A stretch of DNA of 22,523 nucleotides from RGIG1828 sp045546535 (GTDB lineage Bacteria; Bacillota; Clostridia; UMGS1810), in contig JAZQDA010000169.1 in the NCBI GenBank assembly GCA_045546535.1, positions 1 to 22,523 on the forward strand, in the 5' to 3' direction. Below, piece by piece: positions 8,258 to 16,391 of the stretch. How positions within the stretch are numbered: the stretch's first letter is position 1; the number at the start of each line of letters is the position of its first letter. A program made the translations under genes and the position numbers. The notes under the pieces were generated by a model. It saw nothing but the letters and a program-made list of their open reading frames with translations, was not told the origin of the DNA and did no database searches.

Positions 8258-9442
8258 TTATTTAATTTCTCTTGCGCCGTCACCTGCTTTTGTTACATAG
8301 AAATCGCATTTTAATCCTGTTTTTTCTACGTAATTTTTGCCGACTTTGTTTTTGAATTCTTCAACCTTATCTTTATGGACAATACTTACTGTGCATCCGC
8401 CGAAACCTGCGCCTGTCATACGGGAGCCAAGTACCCCGTCTACCTTACGAGCCTCACAGACCAAAGTGTCAAGTTCAAAGCACGAAACTTCATAATCGTC
8501 TTTCAATGAATCGTGTGAAAGGCTCATTAAAACACCAAATGACACAAGGTCGCCGTTTTTTAAAACTTCAACTGCTTTTTTAACTCTGTCATTTTCAAAG
8601 ATGGCGTGTTTTGCTCTTTTTCTTACAATTTCATCTTCTATAAGATGAGCATACTTTTCAAATTCATCAGGTGTGAAAGCACAAAGGCAATCTTTTTGGC
8701 CAAGTGCAGTTTTTAAGATTTCGAGTGCTTTCTCACATTCTGAGCGTCTTTCGTTATATTTCGATGCACCGAGAGAGTGCTTTTTATTGGTATTTGTAAT
8801 TACAATTCTATAATCTCCAAGACTAAGCGGCACATATTCATAAGAAAGGGTGTTACAGTCAAGAAGTATTGCGTGGTCTTTTTTGCCCATTGCCGATGCA
8901 AACTGGTCCATAATTCCGCATTTTACCCCTGCATATTCGTGCTCTGCCTTTTGGGAAAGAAGAGCGAGGGAAACCATATCGCACTTCGTATCTATGCCGT
9001 TTTTCTCGTTAGACAGTGTCGCAAATGTAAGAGCGGTTGAAACCTCAATTGCCGCAGACGATGAAAGTCCGCTTCCGTGAGGAACTGTATCGTCATAGAG
9101 CATATCAAGAGCATCAATGTGATATCCCGCCTTGGAAAGAATGTGGGCAACTCCTATCTGATACTCGCCCCAGCCTATTCCTTTATAGGAGTCAAGACTT
9201 GAAATATCTGCTTCCACAACAACATCAAGGTCTGTCGCTTTAAGGCGAAGTTTGTTATCATTTCTTTTTCTTACTGCAATAGTTGTGCACATCTCAAGTG
9301 CGGCAGGAAAAACAAGTCCGCCGTTATAGTCGGTGTGCTCTCCTATGAGGTTAACTCTTCCGGGGGAAGAAAAAATTCTTATGTCTTCTTCGCACCCGCC
9401 GTAGAGCGAAACAAACTCTTTTTTTAAACTCTTTAAATCCAT
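8258..9442 (-). CDS. galK: galactokinase
   Basis: GHMP-family kinase that phosphorylates alpha-D-galactose at C1 with ATP, first step of the Leloir pathway. 394 residues, the usual length. Visible: the galactokinase signature GRVNLIGEHTDYNGG (28-42), the ATP-binding PHGSGLSSSAAIEV, CGIMDQFASAMG and, near the end, MTGAGFGGCTVSIV. Start chosen at 9442, where GGGGG precedes the ATG by 5 bases; an in-frame ATG at 9484 would overlap the upstream gene and lacks conservation. Lies between the membrane-anchored protein (14-base gap) and the RdgB-type gene (13-base gap). No galE, galT or transporter is in the window. The pectin-related genes nearby suggest galactose from rhamnogalacturonan side chains as a source, which is inference. 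Confidence 0.95.
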   Translation of the reverse strand: MDLKSLKKEFVSLYGGCEEDIRIFSSPGRVNLIGEHTDYNGGLVFPAALEMCTTIAVRKRNDNKLRLKATDLDVVVEADISSLDSYKGIGWGEYQIGVAHILSKAGYHIDALDMLYDDTVPHGSGLSSSAAIEVSTALTFATLSNEKNGIDTKCDMVSLALLSQKAEHEYAGVKCGIMDQFASAMGKKDHAILLDCNTLSYEYVPLSLGDYRIVITNTNKKHSLGASKYNERRSECEKALEILKTALGQKDCLCAFTPDEFEKYAHLIEDEIVRKRAKHAIFENDRVKKAVEVLKNGDLVSFGVLMSLSHDSLKDDYEVSCFELDTLVCEARKVDGVLGSRMTGAGFGGCTVSIVHKDKVEEFKNKVGKNYVEKTGLKCDFYVTKAGDGAREIK

Positions 9443-9456
9443 AAATACCCCCGCTG

Positions 9457-10215
9457 TTATTTCTTTTCTTTTATATATTTCCATTTTGCTATGCCGTCAT
9501 TAAGAATATAATATTTTTGTGTGCTTTGTCCCACTGTTACCAGAATTTCTCCGTCTTTGATTTCATAAGTACCCGCAACCATCTGATACCGGGGAAGTGA
9601 TGTGTCAGAATTTGACGCATCATTTTTTCCGTCATCTCTTATAATTTCCATTATAAGTTTTCCGTCAGAGTAAAGATTAAAAACCTGAGAATCTCCGCTT
9701 TCTTTTGCTTTTGATACAAGAACAGTTTGTTGCAGTGTGTCTTTATCTGAAATCTTTCCTACAAAATAATTAAGAGAATCCACAATATAACTTTCGCAGT
9801 GCCACATTGACGAACGGTAAACGCCGTCTGAATAAAGTTTTATTTCGCCGTCGGTAAGTTTCCACTCACCCTTTGCGGTAAAATCTTTCTGCGCATTTGT
9901 TTCGGACGCAGAGTGCTCCTTATCAAACCCTGCAGTAAACTTTCCGTCATACTGATCGTCAGGACTATAGGTAAAATCATAGTACCAGCCGTCAGAATGG
10001 TCGATATAATATCCCGTAATTTCTTTTGCGGTAAGGTCTTTTTTTATTTCAGAATTATCTTTCCCTGGGGTTGCATCTGACGATGAAAGAATTTCTTCAA
10101 GCACATCTTTTGTGTTTTCAGATGTCGGTCTTGCAGTGAACGACAGCACTAAAATCAGTGCCGTTATTAAAAGTGCCGCACCGACAGAAAAAAATATTAC
10201 ACTTTTACTTTTCAT
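9457..10215 (-). CDS. membrane-anchored protein, possible lipocalin-like repeats, unknown function
   Basis: 252 residues. The N-terminus has one hydrophobic segment (residues 6-27) after MKSKS with no lipobox cysteine, so it is a signal anchor or a signal peptide; the rest is outside the membrane. After a Ser/Asp/Glu-rich linker (about 30-62) come two similar stretches, GEWKLTDGEIKLYSDG and GTYEIKDGEILVTVGQ, separated by about 110 residues. This G-x-Y/W-x-[IL]-x-DGEI pattern is common in small lipocalin-like extracytoplasmic proteins of Clostridia. AAGGTGA lies 5 bases before the ATG at 10215, overlapping the remnant end of the PHP gene. I do not recognise the family with certainty and propose no function beyond cell-surface location. 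Confidence 0.7.
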   Translation of the reverse strand: MKSKSVIFFSVGAALLITALILVLSFTARPTSENTKDVLEEILSSSDATPGKDNSEIKKDLTAKEITGYYIDHSDGWYYDFTYSPDDQYDGKFTAGFDKEHSASETNAQKDFTAKGEWKLTDGEIKLYSDGVYRSSMWHCESYIVDSLNYFVGKISDKDTLQQTVLVSKAKESGDSQVFNLYSDGKLIMEIIRDDGKNDASNSDTSLPRYQMVAGTYEIKDGEILVTVGQSTQKYYILNDGIAKWKYIKEKK

Positions 10216-10225
10216 TTATATCACC

Positions 10226-10631
10226 TTACAAAGCGAAAAATTTAGATGCATCAATCCCGTATTTTTTCAAATTTTTCATCAAAATCATAAAGTACGGGTG
10301 AGCCTTCAGGACCGCCTCTGCGAAATCCATAGATTATAGGTTCTTCATAGTCGCCTCTGGCGATTCTATCCACTTCCCACTCGGAAACGAGAGTTGCTTC
10401 TATACCGAAATGGAAATGACCTTTAAGTTCAGGATGTTCTTATAAAGTTTTGTCAAAATCCTTTCCGGAATGTGCAATATCAGGTTCCTGAATTCGTGTA
10501 TGATAGTGGTCAGATACGCCGAAATCGGTTATACCTAAAGTTTTCATCTGTGAAACAAGATCTTCATACTTAATACATTCACTATCACAACTAAGCTTCG
10601 TGTGGATATGCCAATCTGATGTTATTGCCAT
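10226..10631 (-). pseudogene. decayed PHP-domain phosphoesterase gene
   Basis: ATG at 10631 with AGAGGTG 6 bases upstream. The reading frame begins MAITSDWHIHTKLSCDSE, where DWHIHTKLSCDS is the first PHP metal motif (HxH), followed by GITDFGVSDHYHT, the second motif. It is cut by TAA at 10442-10440, yet the same frame resumes at once with EHPELKGHFHFGIEATLVSEW, plainly PHP sequence, as if one codon (probably AAA) mutated to TAA. Near 10260 a second lesion occurs: removing one A from an A6 run turns FEKIRD-stop into FEKYGIDASKFFAL-stop. The usual GVHW-type C-terminal half is absent. About 130 codons remain. Histidinol-phosphatase-like PHP proteins are the nearest kind. The gene heads an operon with an intact promoter, so the lesions may be recent. 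Confidence 0.8.
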
Positions 10632-10669
10632 TATAAGCACCTCTTATTAAGATATATTTTACGCCATTT

Positions 10670-10698
10670 ATTATACATAAAAGCATATCTGTTTTCAA
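10670..10698 (-). promoter_or_regulatory. sigma-A promoter of the (PHP)-galK-rdgB operon
   Basis: On the minus strand TTGAAA (10698-10693), 17-base spacer, TATAAT (10675-10670). It still looks fully functional although the first gene is broken. Confidence 0.78.
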
Positions 10699-10708
10699 GT
10701 GAATTTGC

Positions 10709-10738
10709 AAAAAAATACCCGACTTTTTTTAAAGTCGG
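10709..10738 (-). terminator. terminator after the RpiB-family gene
   Basis: Stem CCGACTTT (10719-10726) / AAAGTCGG (10731-10738), 4-base loop, then on the minus strand a run of seven Ts (10715-10709). It lies just upstream of the next operon promoter. Confidence 0.85.
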
Positions 10739-10749
10739 ATATCTTTTAA

Positions 10750-11322
10750 TTATTCGGGTTTTGTTTCGAGTTTTAATGGGAAGTCGCCGAGTTTGTTTAC
10801 CTTGAAGCCGTTTGCCTTATATTCTTCAAAGTCGAATGCTTCAAGTTCATCGATTGCAAGTTTGTGGAATTCATAGAAGTTTTTCCACCACTCATATCCT
10901 GTGCCAAGTTCTGCACTCAAGTAAGCATCGGCAATATCGCATCCCATAGCAGGAGCAACATAGAAAGCACCCATAGCAAGTACGTTTACGCCGTTGCCTG
11001 TGATAGCACGAAGTGCAGCGGGAACGCTTTCAACAACACCTGCGTGAACGTGGGCGCATTTACTTGCTGCAATATGGATACCCATACCTGTTCCGCAGAA
11101 AAGAAGTGCTCTTTCGAATTCGCCTTCTGACACCATGGCACCCGCTCTTAAGCCTACACGGTGAAACATAAGGTCGGTATCATCGGGGTCAGAATCCGCT
11201 TTAACGCCGACATCTGTAATTGTCCAGCCTTTTTTTCTGAGGTGGTCGCATACCGCTTCTTTCAAAGGGTATCCTGCAAAATCTGCTCCTACCAAAATCT
11301 GTTTGTCTTTTACTGTTTTCAT
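10750..11322 (-). CDS. RpiB/LacA/LacB-family sugar isomerase, divergent
   Basis: 190 residues from the ATG at 11322, which has GGAGGAG 6 bases upstream. The N-terminal Rossmann-like part has ILVGADFAGYPLK and the catalytic-cysteine loop FCGTGMGI (C76), so the family is clear. It departs from true ribose-5-phosphate isomerase B: the usual DHAG is DFAG, and the LCHDTYSAR segment with the catalytic His is replaced by VVESVPAALRA. A C-terminal extension (GYEWWKNFYEFHKL onward, about 45 residues) is also present. Third gene of an operon with SGNH hydrolase and rhamnosidase. Streptococcal DhuI, an RpiB-family isomerase acting on the KduI substrate, is a plausible relative given kduI/kduD nearby, though this is inference. 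Other ketose/aldose substrates are possible. Ribose 5-phosphate itself seems unlikely. Confidence 0.8.
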   Translation of the reverse strand: MKTVKDKQILVGADFAGYPLKEAVCDHLRKKGWTITDVGVKADSDPDDTDLMFHRVGLRAGAMVSEGEFERALLFCGTGMGIHIAASKCAHVHAGVVESVPAALRAITGNGVNVLAMGAFYVAPAMGCDIADAYLSAELGTGYEWWKNFYEFHKLAIDELEAFDFEEYKANGFKVNKLGDFPLKLETKPE

Positions 11323-11337
11323 AATTTTCTCCTCCAT

Positions 11338-13539
11338 TTATATTTTTCTGATTTTGATTTTTCCTTTTTCTTTTTTTACTTCAAATATGCCGTTTGGTGT
11401 CTTTAATGTAGCATCTATTTTCATATCGGGGGCACAAACGGGGTTTGGTTTTATTTTTCCAAAGCCGATATTTTCGGGATATATTCCCAAAATGTAACGC
11501 CAGAATATATAGATGGGAACTGCACTCCAGCCGTGACAAAGAGAACCTGCTCTGAAAAAGTCTGCTTCGCCCACAAGTGTCTCCCAGAAACTTGTCGCTC
11601 CCTGATAGAGCATATATCCCCACTGCGATTCGATATCTGAAAGCACAAAATCAGAATACGTGTCCGCCTCCTGCATAAGTGCATCATATTTAAATATGAG
11701 ATAACTCAGCGTCGTCGGTGCAAGGGCATCTGACAAAAGTGATTTTCTTATATCTTTTTCAAGCGGTTTAGGCACTGCGCCCGACAAAAGTGCAAGAGCC
11801 TGAGTAAGTTGGGCAAAAGATGGTTCAATATCTTCGCCGATATAACTGTGATAAACTTTCTTTTCTTCGTTATAGAAAGTTTTATGATAAGCGTTTATTA
11901 TCTCTTCGTATTCTGCCTTTGCCCATTTTGAATCTTCGTCACCAAGCCAATGGCAGATTTCTTCATAAGCCTTAAGAGCCATTATGCAAAAACTGTTGAG
12001 CGGTGCATCTGCTTTTATTTTCGGATCATTCTCAAGATTTTCCATGCCGTCTATCCACTCATAGAAGTTCCAGCAGTCATCGGTCTGGGGACGCATTATT
12101 ATACCGTCTTTTTTTAGTGCGACGAAAAAGCCAAGGATTTTTTCGGCAACACTTTTCATCTCTTTTGCAAAGTCCAAATCACCCGAGAAAAGCACATATT
12201 CACGAAGCGCTAAAATCCACGCAAGAGTAAAACTCGGGATTGTCTGGCTATAATATGCAGGGGCACAAATGGGTAAAAGTCCGCTGTCGAGTTGCCCTTT
12301 TGCAAAGAGAGCGAGGCTTGAACGGGGCATTTCGGTCTCCCCGAAAGCAAAGTAGCCTGTGAGCATCTGATTTCTTGAATCCATTGCGTAAAGTGCCTGT
12401 TCTCTTTGAGGGCAATCTTCATAATGCTCGTGCATACAAAGAGTCAAAGTGTCTTTGCTGACATCGTAAATTCTTTTGAAAAGGCGGTCGCCTATATTGA
12501 AATCGCCTGTAAATCCAAGAGGGTAATTAACCTCTGTGAGTCCTGCAACTGCCTTTTTAATGCCTTTATGAGAGAAAATTTGCAGATATCTTCCTGCAAG
12601 ACGTTTTACTAAAAACCTTATTTTCTGTCTTCCCTCACGGCAAACACAACTAAAAGCAAAATTCCGTCCGCCGACATATGAGCGCACTCTTAAATCCGCA
12701 AGGTGTTCGCCTATGGCGATATCCAGAACTGCACCGTCTTCGGCTTCGATTTCCAGAGTTATGTATCCTGCCGTTTCTTTACCTAAATCCAAAATCCAAA
12801 AAACATTTTCGCATTTTGGCAAAATACAGTTGCCGTCTTTTTCAATGACTTTTTCTTCTTCTCGGTATGCAAGGAAAGAATACTGCATTTTTTCAGAAAC
12901 AGTCTCACCGTCCGAAACGGCGAACACACCCTGATTTATAACCTTACCGCATATATCTTTTCCAAGCACAAGATTTTTTATAGGACGCGGTATGTATGTA
13001 ATTTTTGAATCATCGCAGACAAAGGCGCTCTGATAGATGGAAGAAACCTTGTTTTCTCTCCAACCATCATCGCCTCTAAGGTCAAAGCCAAAATTAAATG
13101 AACGCTGATAGGTTAAAGGCTCGGTTTTACCCTGCAAAAACTCTTGTGCATCAGCACAGAGTACATTTTCATCACTTCTTAAAACAATTCCATCTAAAGA
13201 CTTTGCAAGGAAAATCACCATAGGAAGACCTGTGAGGTGGTGAAACGAATTTTCCCCTTGAGAATATGCTAAAATTGACACAAGATTGTTTCCGTCTTTT
13301 ACAAACTTTGAAATATCATAAGCGTCATACACTTTTTCGTCCGGAAAATCTTCGTACTGACCGAAACCCGCAAGATTTCCGTTTATATAAAGTTCATATT
13401 TTGTATCGGCACAGATGAAAAACTGTACCTCTTTGGAAGATTCCAAGTAAAACTCTGTCTGAAAACGGACGTAGCGGTTTAATTTTTTCTCGCCGTCTGG
13501 CCATATTGCCTTTGCTCCGTACTTTTTAAAAATATCCAT
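11338..13539 (-). CDS. GH78 alpha-L-rhamnosidase
   Basis: 733 residues, no signal peptide, so probably cytoplasmic and acting on imported rhamno-oligosaccharides. The N-terminal 330 residues are beta-sandwich domains (ADTKYELYINGNLAGFG is typical of the first). The (alpha/alpha)6 catalytic domain starts near 340. The GH78 acidic cluster is visible as EDCPQREQALYAMD: D375, E380 and D387, spaced +5 and +12 exactly as D567, E572 and D579 in Bacillus RhaB. E653 in SFWETLVGE fits the general base. It releases terminal alpha-L-rhamnose from rhamnogalacturonan, glycosides or plant flavonoids. AAGGAGAGG precedes the ATG at 13539. Middle gene of the operon, 37 bases after the SGNH gene and 15 before the isomerase. 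Shorter than multi-domain secreted members (about 950), consistent with an intracellular form. Confidence 0.88.
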   Translation of the reverse strand: MDIFKKYGAKAIWPDGEKKLNRYVRFQTEFYLESSKEVQFFICADTKYELYINGNLAGFGQYEDFPDEKVYDAYDISKFVKDGNNLVSILAYSQGENSFHHLTGLPMVIFLAKSLDGIVLRSDENVLCADAQEFLQGKTEPLTYQRSFNFGFDLRGDDGWRENKVSSIYQSAFVCDDSKITYIPRPIKNLVLGKDICGKVINQGVFAVSDGETVSEKMQYSFLAYREEEKVIEKDGNCILPKCENVFWILDLGKETAGYITLEIEAEDGAVLDIAIGEHLADLRVRSYVGGRNFAFSCVCREGRQKIRFLVKRLAGRYLQIFSHKGIKKAVAGLTEVNYPLGFTGDFNIGDRLFKRIYDVSKDTLTLCMHEHYEDCPQREQALYAMDSRNQMLTGYFAFGETEMPRSSLALFAKGQLDSGLLPICAPAYYSQTIPSFTLAWILALREYVLFSGDLDFAKEMKSVAEKILGFFVALKKDGIIMRPQTDDCWNFYEWIDGMENLENDPKIKADAPLNSFCIMALKAYEEICHWLGDEDSKWAKAEYEEIINAYHKTFYNEEKKVYHSYIGEDIEPSFAQLTQALALLSGAVPKPLEKDIRKSLLSDALAPTTLSYLIFKYDALMQEADTYSDFVLSDIESQWGYMLYQGATSFWETLVGEADFFRAGSLCHGWSAVPIYIFWRYILGIYPENIGFGKIKPNPVCAPDMKIDATLKTPNGIFEVKKEKGKIKIRKI

Positions 13540-13578
13540 TGATACCTCTCCTTTTAAAACTAAACAGGAAAATGTTTT

Positions 13579-14301
13579 TTATTTTGTAAAAAACATTTCA
13601 ACAAGAGAGTATGCAAACATCCAGTTCATTTTGGGTATGGGGTGATTTATGTGATTTGATAAAAGTTCTGTTGTATCTACTCCTGCATCAAAGAGAGTTT
13701 TCCATTTTGCATAGCAGTCGCATACGGGAACATTCATTTTTTCTGCAAGTTTTTTTGCTTCTGTAAGGAATTTTTCAAAAGTTCCATCAGCCTGATACTT
13801 TAAGATATATTCAGCCGACCTCCTCAAATCAGGGTTTTCAATATGGCAACTTACGTGAGTACACATCATATTGGGTGTCATAAAAATGACTTCAATGCCT
13901 TCTTTTTTAAGGCGGTTGAAAATACCTGTCAAAGAGTTAATATATGTATCAATATCAGACTCACAGGCGTCGTTTAAACCAAAACAAACCACGCACAAAT
14001 CAGGACTGTATCGAAGAACATCTCTTTCAAGACGCTCAAGTCCCTCGTGAGCACAACCTCCGCTGATACCTGCATTTATTATATTTACAGGCGCTTTTGG
14101 GAAAAACATATTTAAAATCTGACGCACTTTTGTATGGTACGCCTCGTTTGTATCATAATAAGTTTCGATGCGTTTTTCATTTGTGAGATATATATCAAAG
14201 CACCCTTGAGTAACACTGTCGCCTAAAAATGCTATTGTAACTGGCGGATTATTATTAATATCCTCTGCTTTTTTTCTTAATTTCTCAATTATTTTCATCA
14301 C
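13579..14301 (-). CDS. SGNH/GDSL-family hydrolase (possible carbohydrate esterase)
   Basis: 240 residues. SGNH blocks are visible: block I FLGDSVTQG with nucleophile S29, block II NAGISGG (G78), block III GLND (N110), and block V with H220 in SNHINHP. The position three residues before the catalytic His, often Asp, is His here (N216-H217-I218-N219-H220), so the third triad member is not obvious. No signal peptide: likely cytoplasmic. The operon with a GH78 rhamnosidase suggests an acetylesterase that removes O-acetyl groups from rhamnogalacturonan oligosaccharides, but the substrate cannot be read from sequence. GGAGG lies 8 bases before the ATG at 14301; a second ATG directly follows. First gene of the operon. 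Confidence 0.83.
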   Translation of the reverse strand: MMKIIEKLRKKAEDINNNPPVTIAFLGDSVTQGCFDIYLTNEKRIETYYDTNEAYHTKVRQILNMFFPKAPVNIINAGISGGCAHEGLERLERDVLRYSPDLCVVCFGLNDACESDIDTYINSLTGIFNRLKKEGIEVIFMTPNMMCTHVSCHIENPDLRRSAEYILKYQADGTFEKFLTEAKKLAEKMNVPVCDCYAKWKTLFDAGVDTTELLSNHINHPIPKMNWMFAYSLVEMFFTK

Positions 14302-14345
14302 ATAAGCCTCCGGTCAGATTGAAACTTTTTCAACAATTACATTCT

Positions 14346-14354
14346 ATCATATCA
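14346..14354 (-). promoter_or_regulatory. candidate extended -10 promoter of the SGNH-GH78-isomerase operon
   Basis: The minus strand reads TGATATGAT (14354-14346), an extended -10 box with no convincing -35. It is 45 bases before the ATG at 14301. The rest of the 303-base divergent gap (14302-14604) is AT-rich; apart from this and the plus-strand promoter at 14534 I see no operator or gene in it. Confidence 0.35.
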
Positions 14355-14533
14355 CGAAAAAATGTGAATACACTTTATTACGCTTTTGTTTGCACTATCT
14401 CACGGTTTTTTGCGTTTTTTTGTTCTATATCCCATTGAAACATAGTAAATATGCAGAAAACCAAGTTTTTAATTTATAATAAAATGCAAATTATATCAAT
14501 AGCAAAAGTTATATTAAATATCTGTTACAATAA

Positions 14534-14562
14534 TTGACTATTTTTTTGGGGAGTATTATAAT
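14534..14562 (+). promoter_or_regulatory. sigma-A promoter of the DUF1385-prmC operon
   Basis: TTGACT (14534-14539), 17-base spacer, TATAAT (14557-14562). AAGGAG at 14592-14597 is 7 bases before the ATG at 14605. Confidence 0.82.
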
Positions 14563-14604
14563 TATAGTAGTAAAAAAGGCAACTTTTTTTCAAGGAGAAC
14601 TAAG

Positions 14605-15561
14605 ATGAAAAAAGAAAATAAAAATAAATGCTGTCATATGACAAGTATAGGCGGTCAGGCAGTAATCGAGGGCGTTATGATGAGAGGACCTGAGAAAATC
14701 TGCACCGCAGTGAGAAAAGCAGACGGCGAAATTGTTACTGAAATAAAAGATGTAAACTCTTTTGTTGTCCGTCACCATCTTAACAAAATCCCGATTTTAA
14801 GAGGGGTACTTTCCTTTATAGAATCAATGGTAACGGGCGTTAAATCGCTTATGTTTTCGGCAGACCAGGTCGATATTGAAGATGATACCGATGCCGAGCC
14901 TTCAAAATTTGAAAAATGGCTCACCGACAAACTCGGCGACAAGATAAAAGATATTGCAATTTACTTTGCAGTAGCGGTTGCTATCGTTTTCAGCATCGCC
15001 CTTTTTATGATACTGCCAACAGTTATTGCAGGAATTTTCGGTTATTTTATAAAAAACCGCGTGGCGCTCAATCTTATTGAGGGCGCTGTAAAACTTTCAA
15101 TATTTTTTGTGTATCTGTATCTTGTATCATTTATGGACGATATAAAAAGAGTCTTTGAATATCACGGTGCAGAGCATAAAACTATTGCAGCGTATGAGGC
15201 AGGGGAAGAACTCACTCCTGAAACCGCAAAAAAATACACACGTCTTCACCCAAGATGCGGAACAAGTTTTCTTCTCATTGTAATGGTTATAAGCATTCTT
15301 ATGTTTTCACTTATTTCGTGGCAGAATGTATGGCTCAGAATTGCATACCGCCTCTTACTTCTTCCCGTTGTTGCAGGGCTTTCTTATGAAATAATAAAAT
15401 TTGCAGGAAGACACCCGCACGGCGTTGTAGGATTTCTTACAAAGCCGGGGCTTTGGCTTCAGAAACTTACCACAAGAGAGCCGGACGAAAGCCAACTCGA
15501 AGTTGCGATAGTTGCTATGAAAGCGGTACTTACCGAAAACAAAGAGGACGACAAATGGTAA
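14605..15561 (+). CDS. DUF1385 (YqhQ-like) membrane protein
   Basis: 318 residues, no known biochemical function. The N-terminal SIGGQAVIEGVMMRGPE (14-30) is the family hallmark, as are KIPILRGV (61-68), EYHGAEHKTI (185-194) and LHPRCGTSFL (214-223). Hydrophobic segments are at about 115-145, 160-177, 220-238 and 245-260, so it is an integral membrane protein. Its stop overlaps the prmC start by 7 bases (ATGGTAA), which implies translational coupling. DUF1385 next to prmC, usually with rpmE and prfA, is a common Clostridia arrangement; here prfA does not follow prmC. Family is certain, role unknown. Confidence 0.92.
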   Translation: MKKENKNKCCHMTSIGGQAVIEGVMMRGPEKICTAVRKADGEIVTEIKDVNSFVVRHHLNKIPILRGVLSFIESMVTGVKSLMFSADQVDIEDDTDAEPSKFEKWLTDKLGDKIKDIAIYFAVAVAIVFSIALFMILPTVIAGIFGYFIKNRVALNLIEGAVKLSIFFVYLYLVSFMDDIKRVFEYHGAEHKTIAAYEAGEELTPETAKKYTRLHPRCGTSFLLIVMVISILMFSLISWQNVWLRIAYRLLLLPVVAGLSYEIIKFAGRHPHGVVGFLTKPGLWLQKLTTREPDESQLEVAIVAMKAVLTENKEDDKW

Positions 15562-16391
15562 TAAATGACCTTATTAAAAAAGGAACAGATATTTTAAAGA
15601 CTTTGGATTTTCCAAGACTTGAAGCAGAAATTTTCCTTTCGCACATTTTAAAAAAAGACAGGCTCTTTTTTGCAGTGCATAAAGATTTTGAAGTCGACAA
15701 AAATACAGAAGAAGAGTTTTTATCGCTTTGCAAAAGGCGCTCAACAGGTGAGCCGTCGGCGTATCTTGTGGGCGAAAAAGAATTTATGTCGCTTTCATTT
15801 ACGGTTAATAAATCGGTGCTCATTCCCCGAAGCGAAACAGAACTTACAGTTGAGGCAATTATTGACAAATATAAAAATAAAAAAGTTAATATAATGGATA
15901 TATGTACAGGCTCTGGCGCAATCGGCTCTTCACTTGCCTATTATATCATAGACGCTTTTGTAACAGCAGTTGACATATCAGAAGATGCACTTAGTCTGGC
16001 AAAAGAAAACGCCCAAAAATTAGGCGTCTCAAAAAAAATTTCATTTATAAAAGAAGATGCTCTTTCTCTGAAAGAGCGAAAAGAAAAATTTGATATCGTA
16101 GTTTCCAATCCGCCTTATATAAAATCAGAGATTATAAAAACGCTTGAAAAAGATGTAAAAGATTTCGAGCCAATCCTTGCTTTAGACGGCGGAGATGACG
16201 GACTTATATTTTACAGAAAAATTGTTGATAATATAGAAAAGGTATTAAAGCCAACGGGCGAAATTTATTTTGAAATAGGTTTCGACCAGGGAGAAGATGT
16301 CAAAGATATAATGAGTGTAAAGTTTACTGACATCAAAATAGTAAAAGACCTTGCCGGTCTTGACAGACTTATTTCAGGTCAACTGAGATAA
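15555..16391 (+). CDS. prmC: peptide chain release factor N5-glutamine methyltransferase
   Basis: Methylates the glutamine of the GGQ motif in release factors RF1 and RF2 with SAM, raising termination efficiency. 278 residues, the family length. Visible: PrmC N-terminal helical domain (1-75), the LIPRSETE linker typical of the family, the SAM-binding loop DICTGSGAIG (115-124) and the catalytic NPPY (185-188). Start chosen at 15555: AGAGG lies about 8 bases upstream and MVINDLIKKGTDIL fits the family. The same frame extends upstream inside the DUF1385 gene, but that part has no similarity. The 3' end overlaps the convergent BofC-like gene by 13 bases, and no terminator is visible between them. 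Confidence 0.94.
   Translation: MVINDLIKKGTDILKTLDFPRLEAEIFLSHILKKDRLFFAVHKDFEVDKNTEEEFLSLCKRRSTGEPSAYLVGEKEFMSLSFTVNKSVLIPRSETELTVEAIIDKYKNKKVNIMDICTGSGAIGSSLAYYIIDAFVTAVDISEDALSLAKENAQKLGVSKKISFIKEDALSLKERKEKFDIVVSNPPYIKSEIIKTLEKDVKDFEPILALDGGDDGLIFYRKIVDNIEKVLKPTGEIYFEIGFDQGEDVKDIMSVKFTDIKIVKDLAGLDRLISGQLR

Noticed and set aside
8850..9243. Open frames on the plus strand within galK and other minus-strand genes
   Set aside because: They are antisense shadows without ribosome sites or recognisable protein sequence.
10440..10442. TAA in the PHP gene read as a recoded sense codon
   Set aside because: All other genes use TAA as a normal stop and the PHP gene has further lesions, so plain decay is the better explanation.
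15453..15554. N-terminal extension of PrmC upstream of 15555
   Set aside because: It lies inside the DUF1385 coding region, has no PrmC similarity, and the ATG at 15555 has a proper ribosome site.
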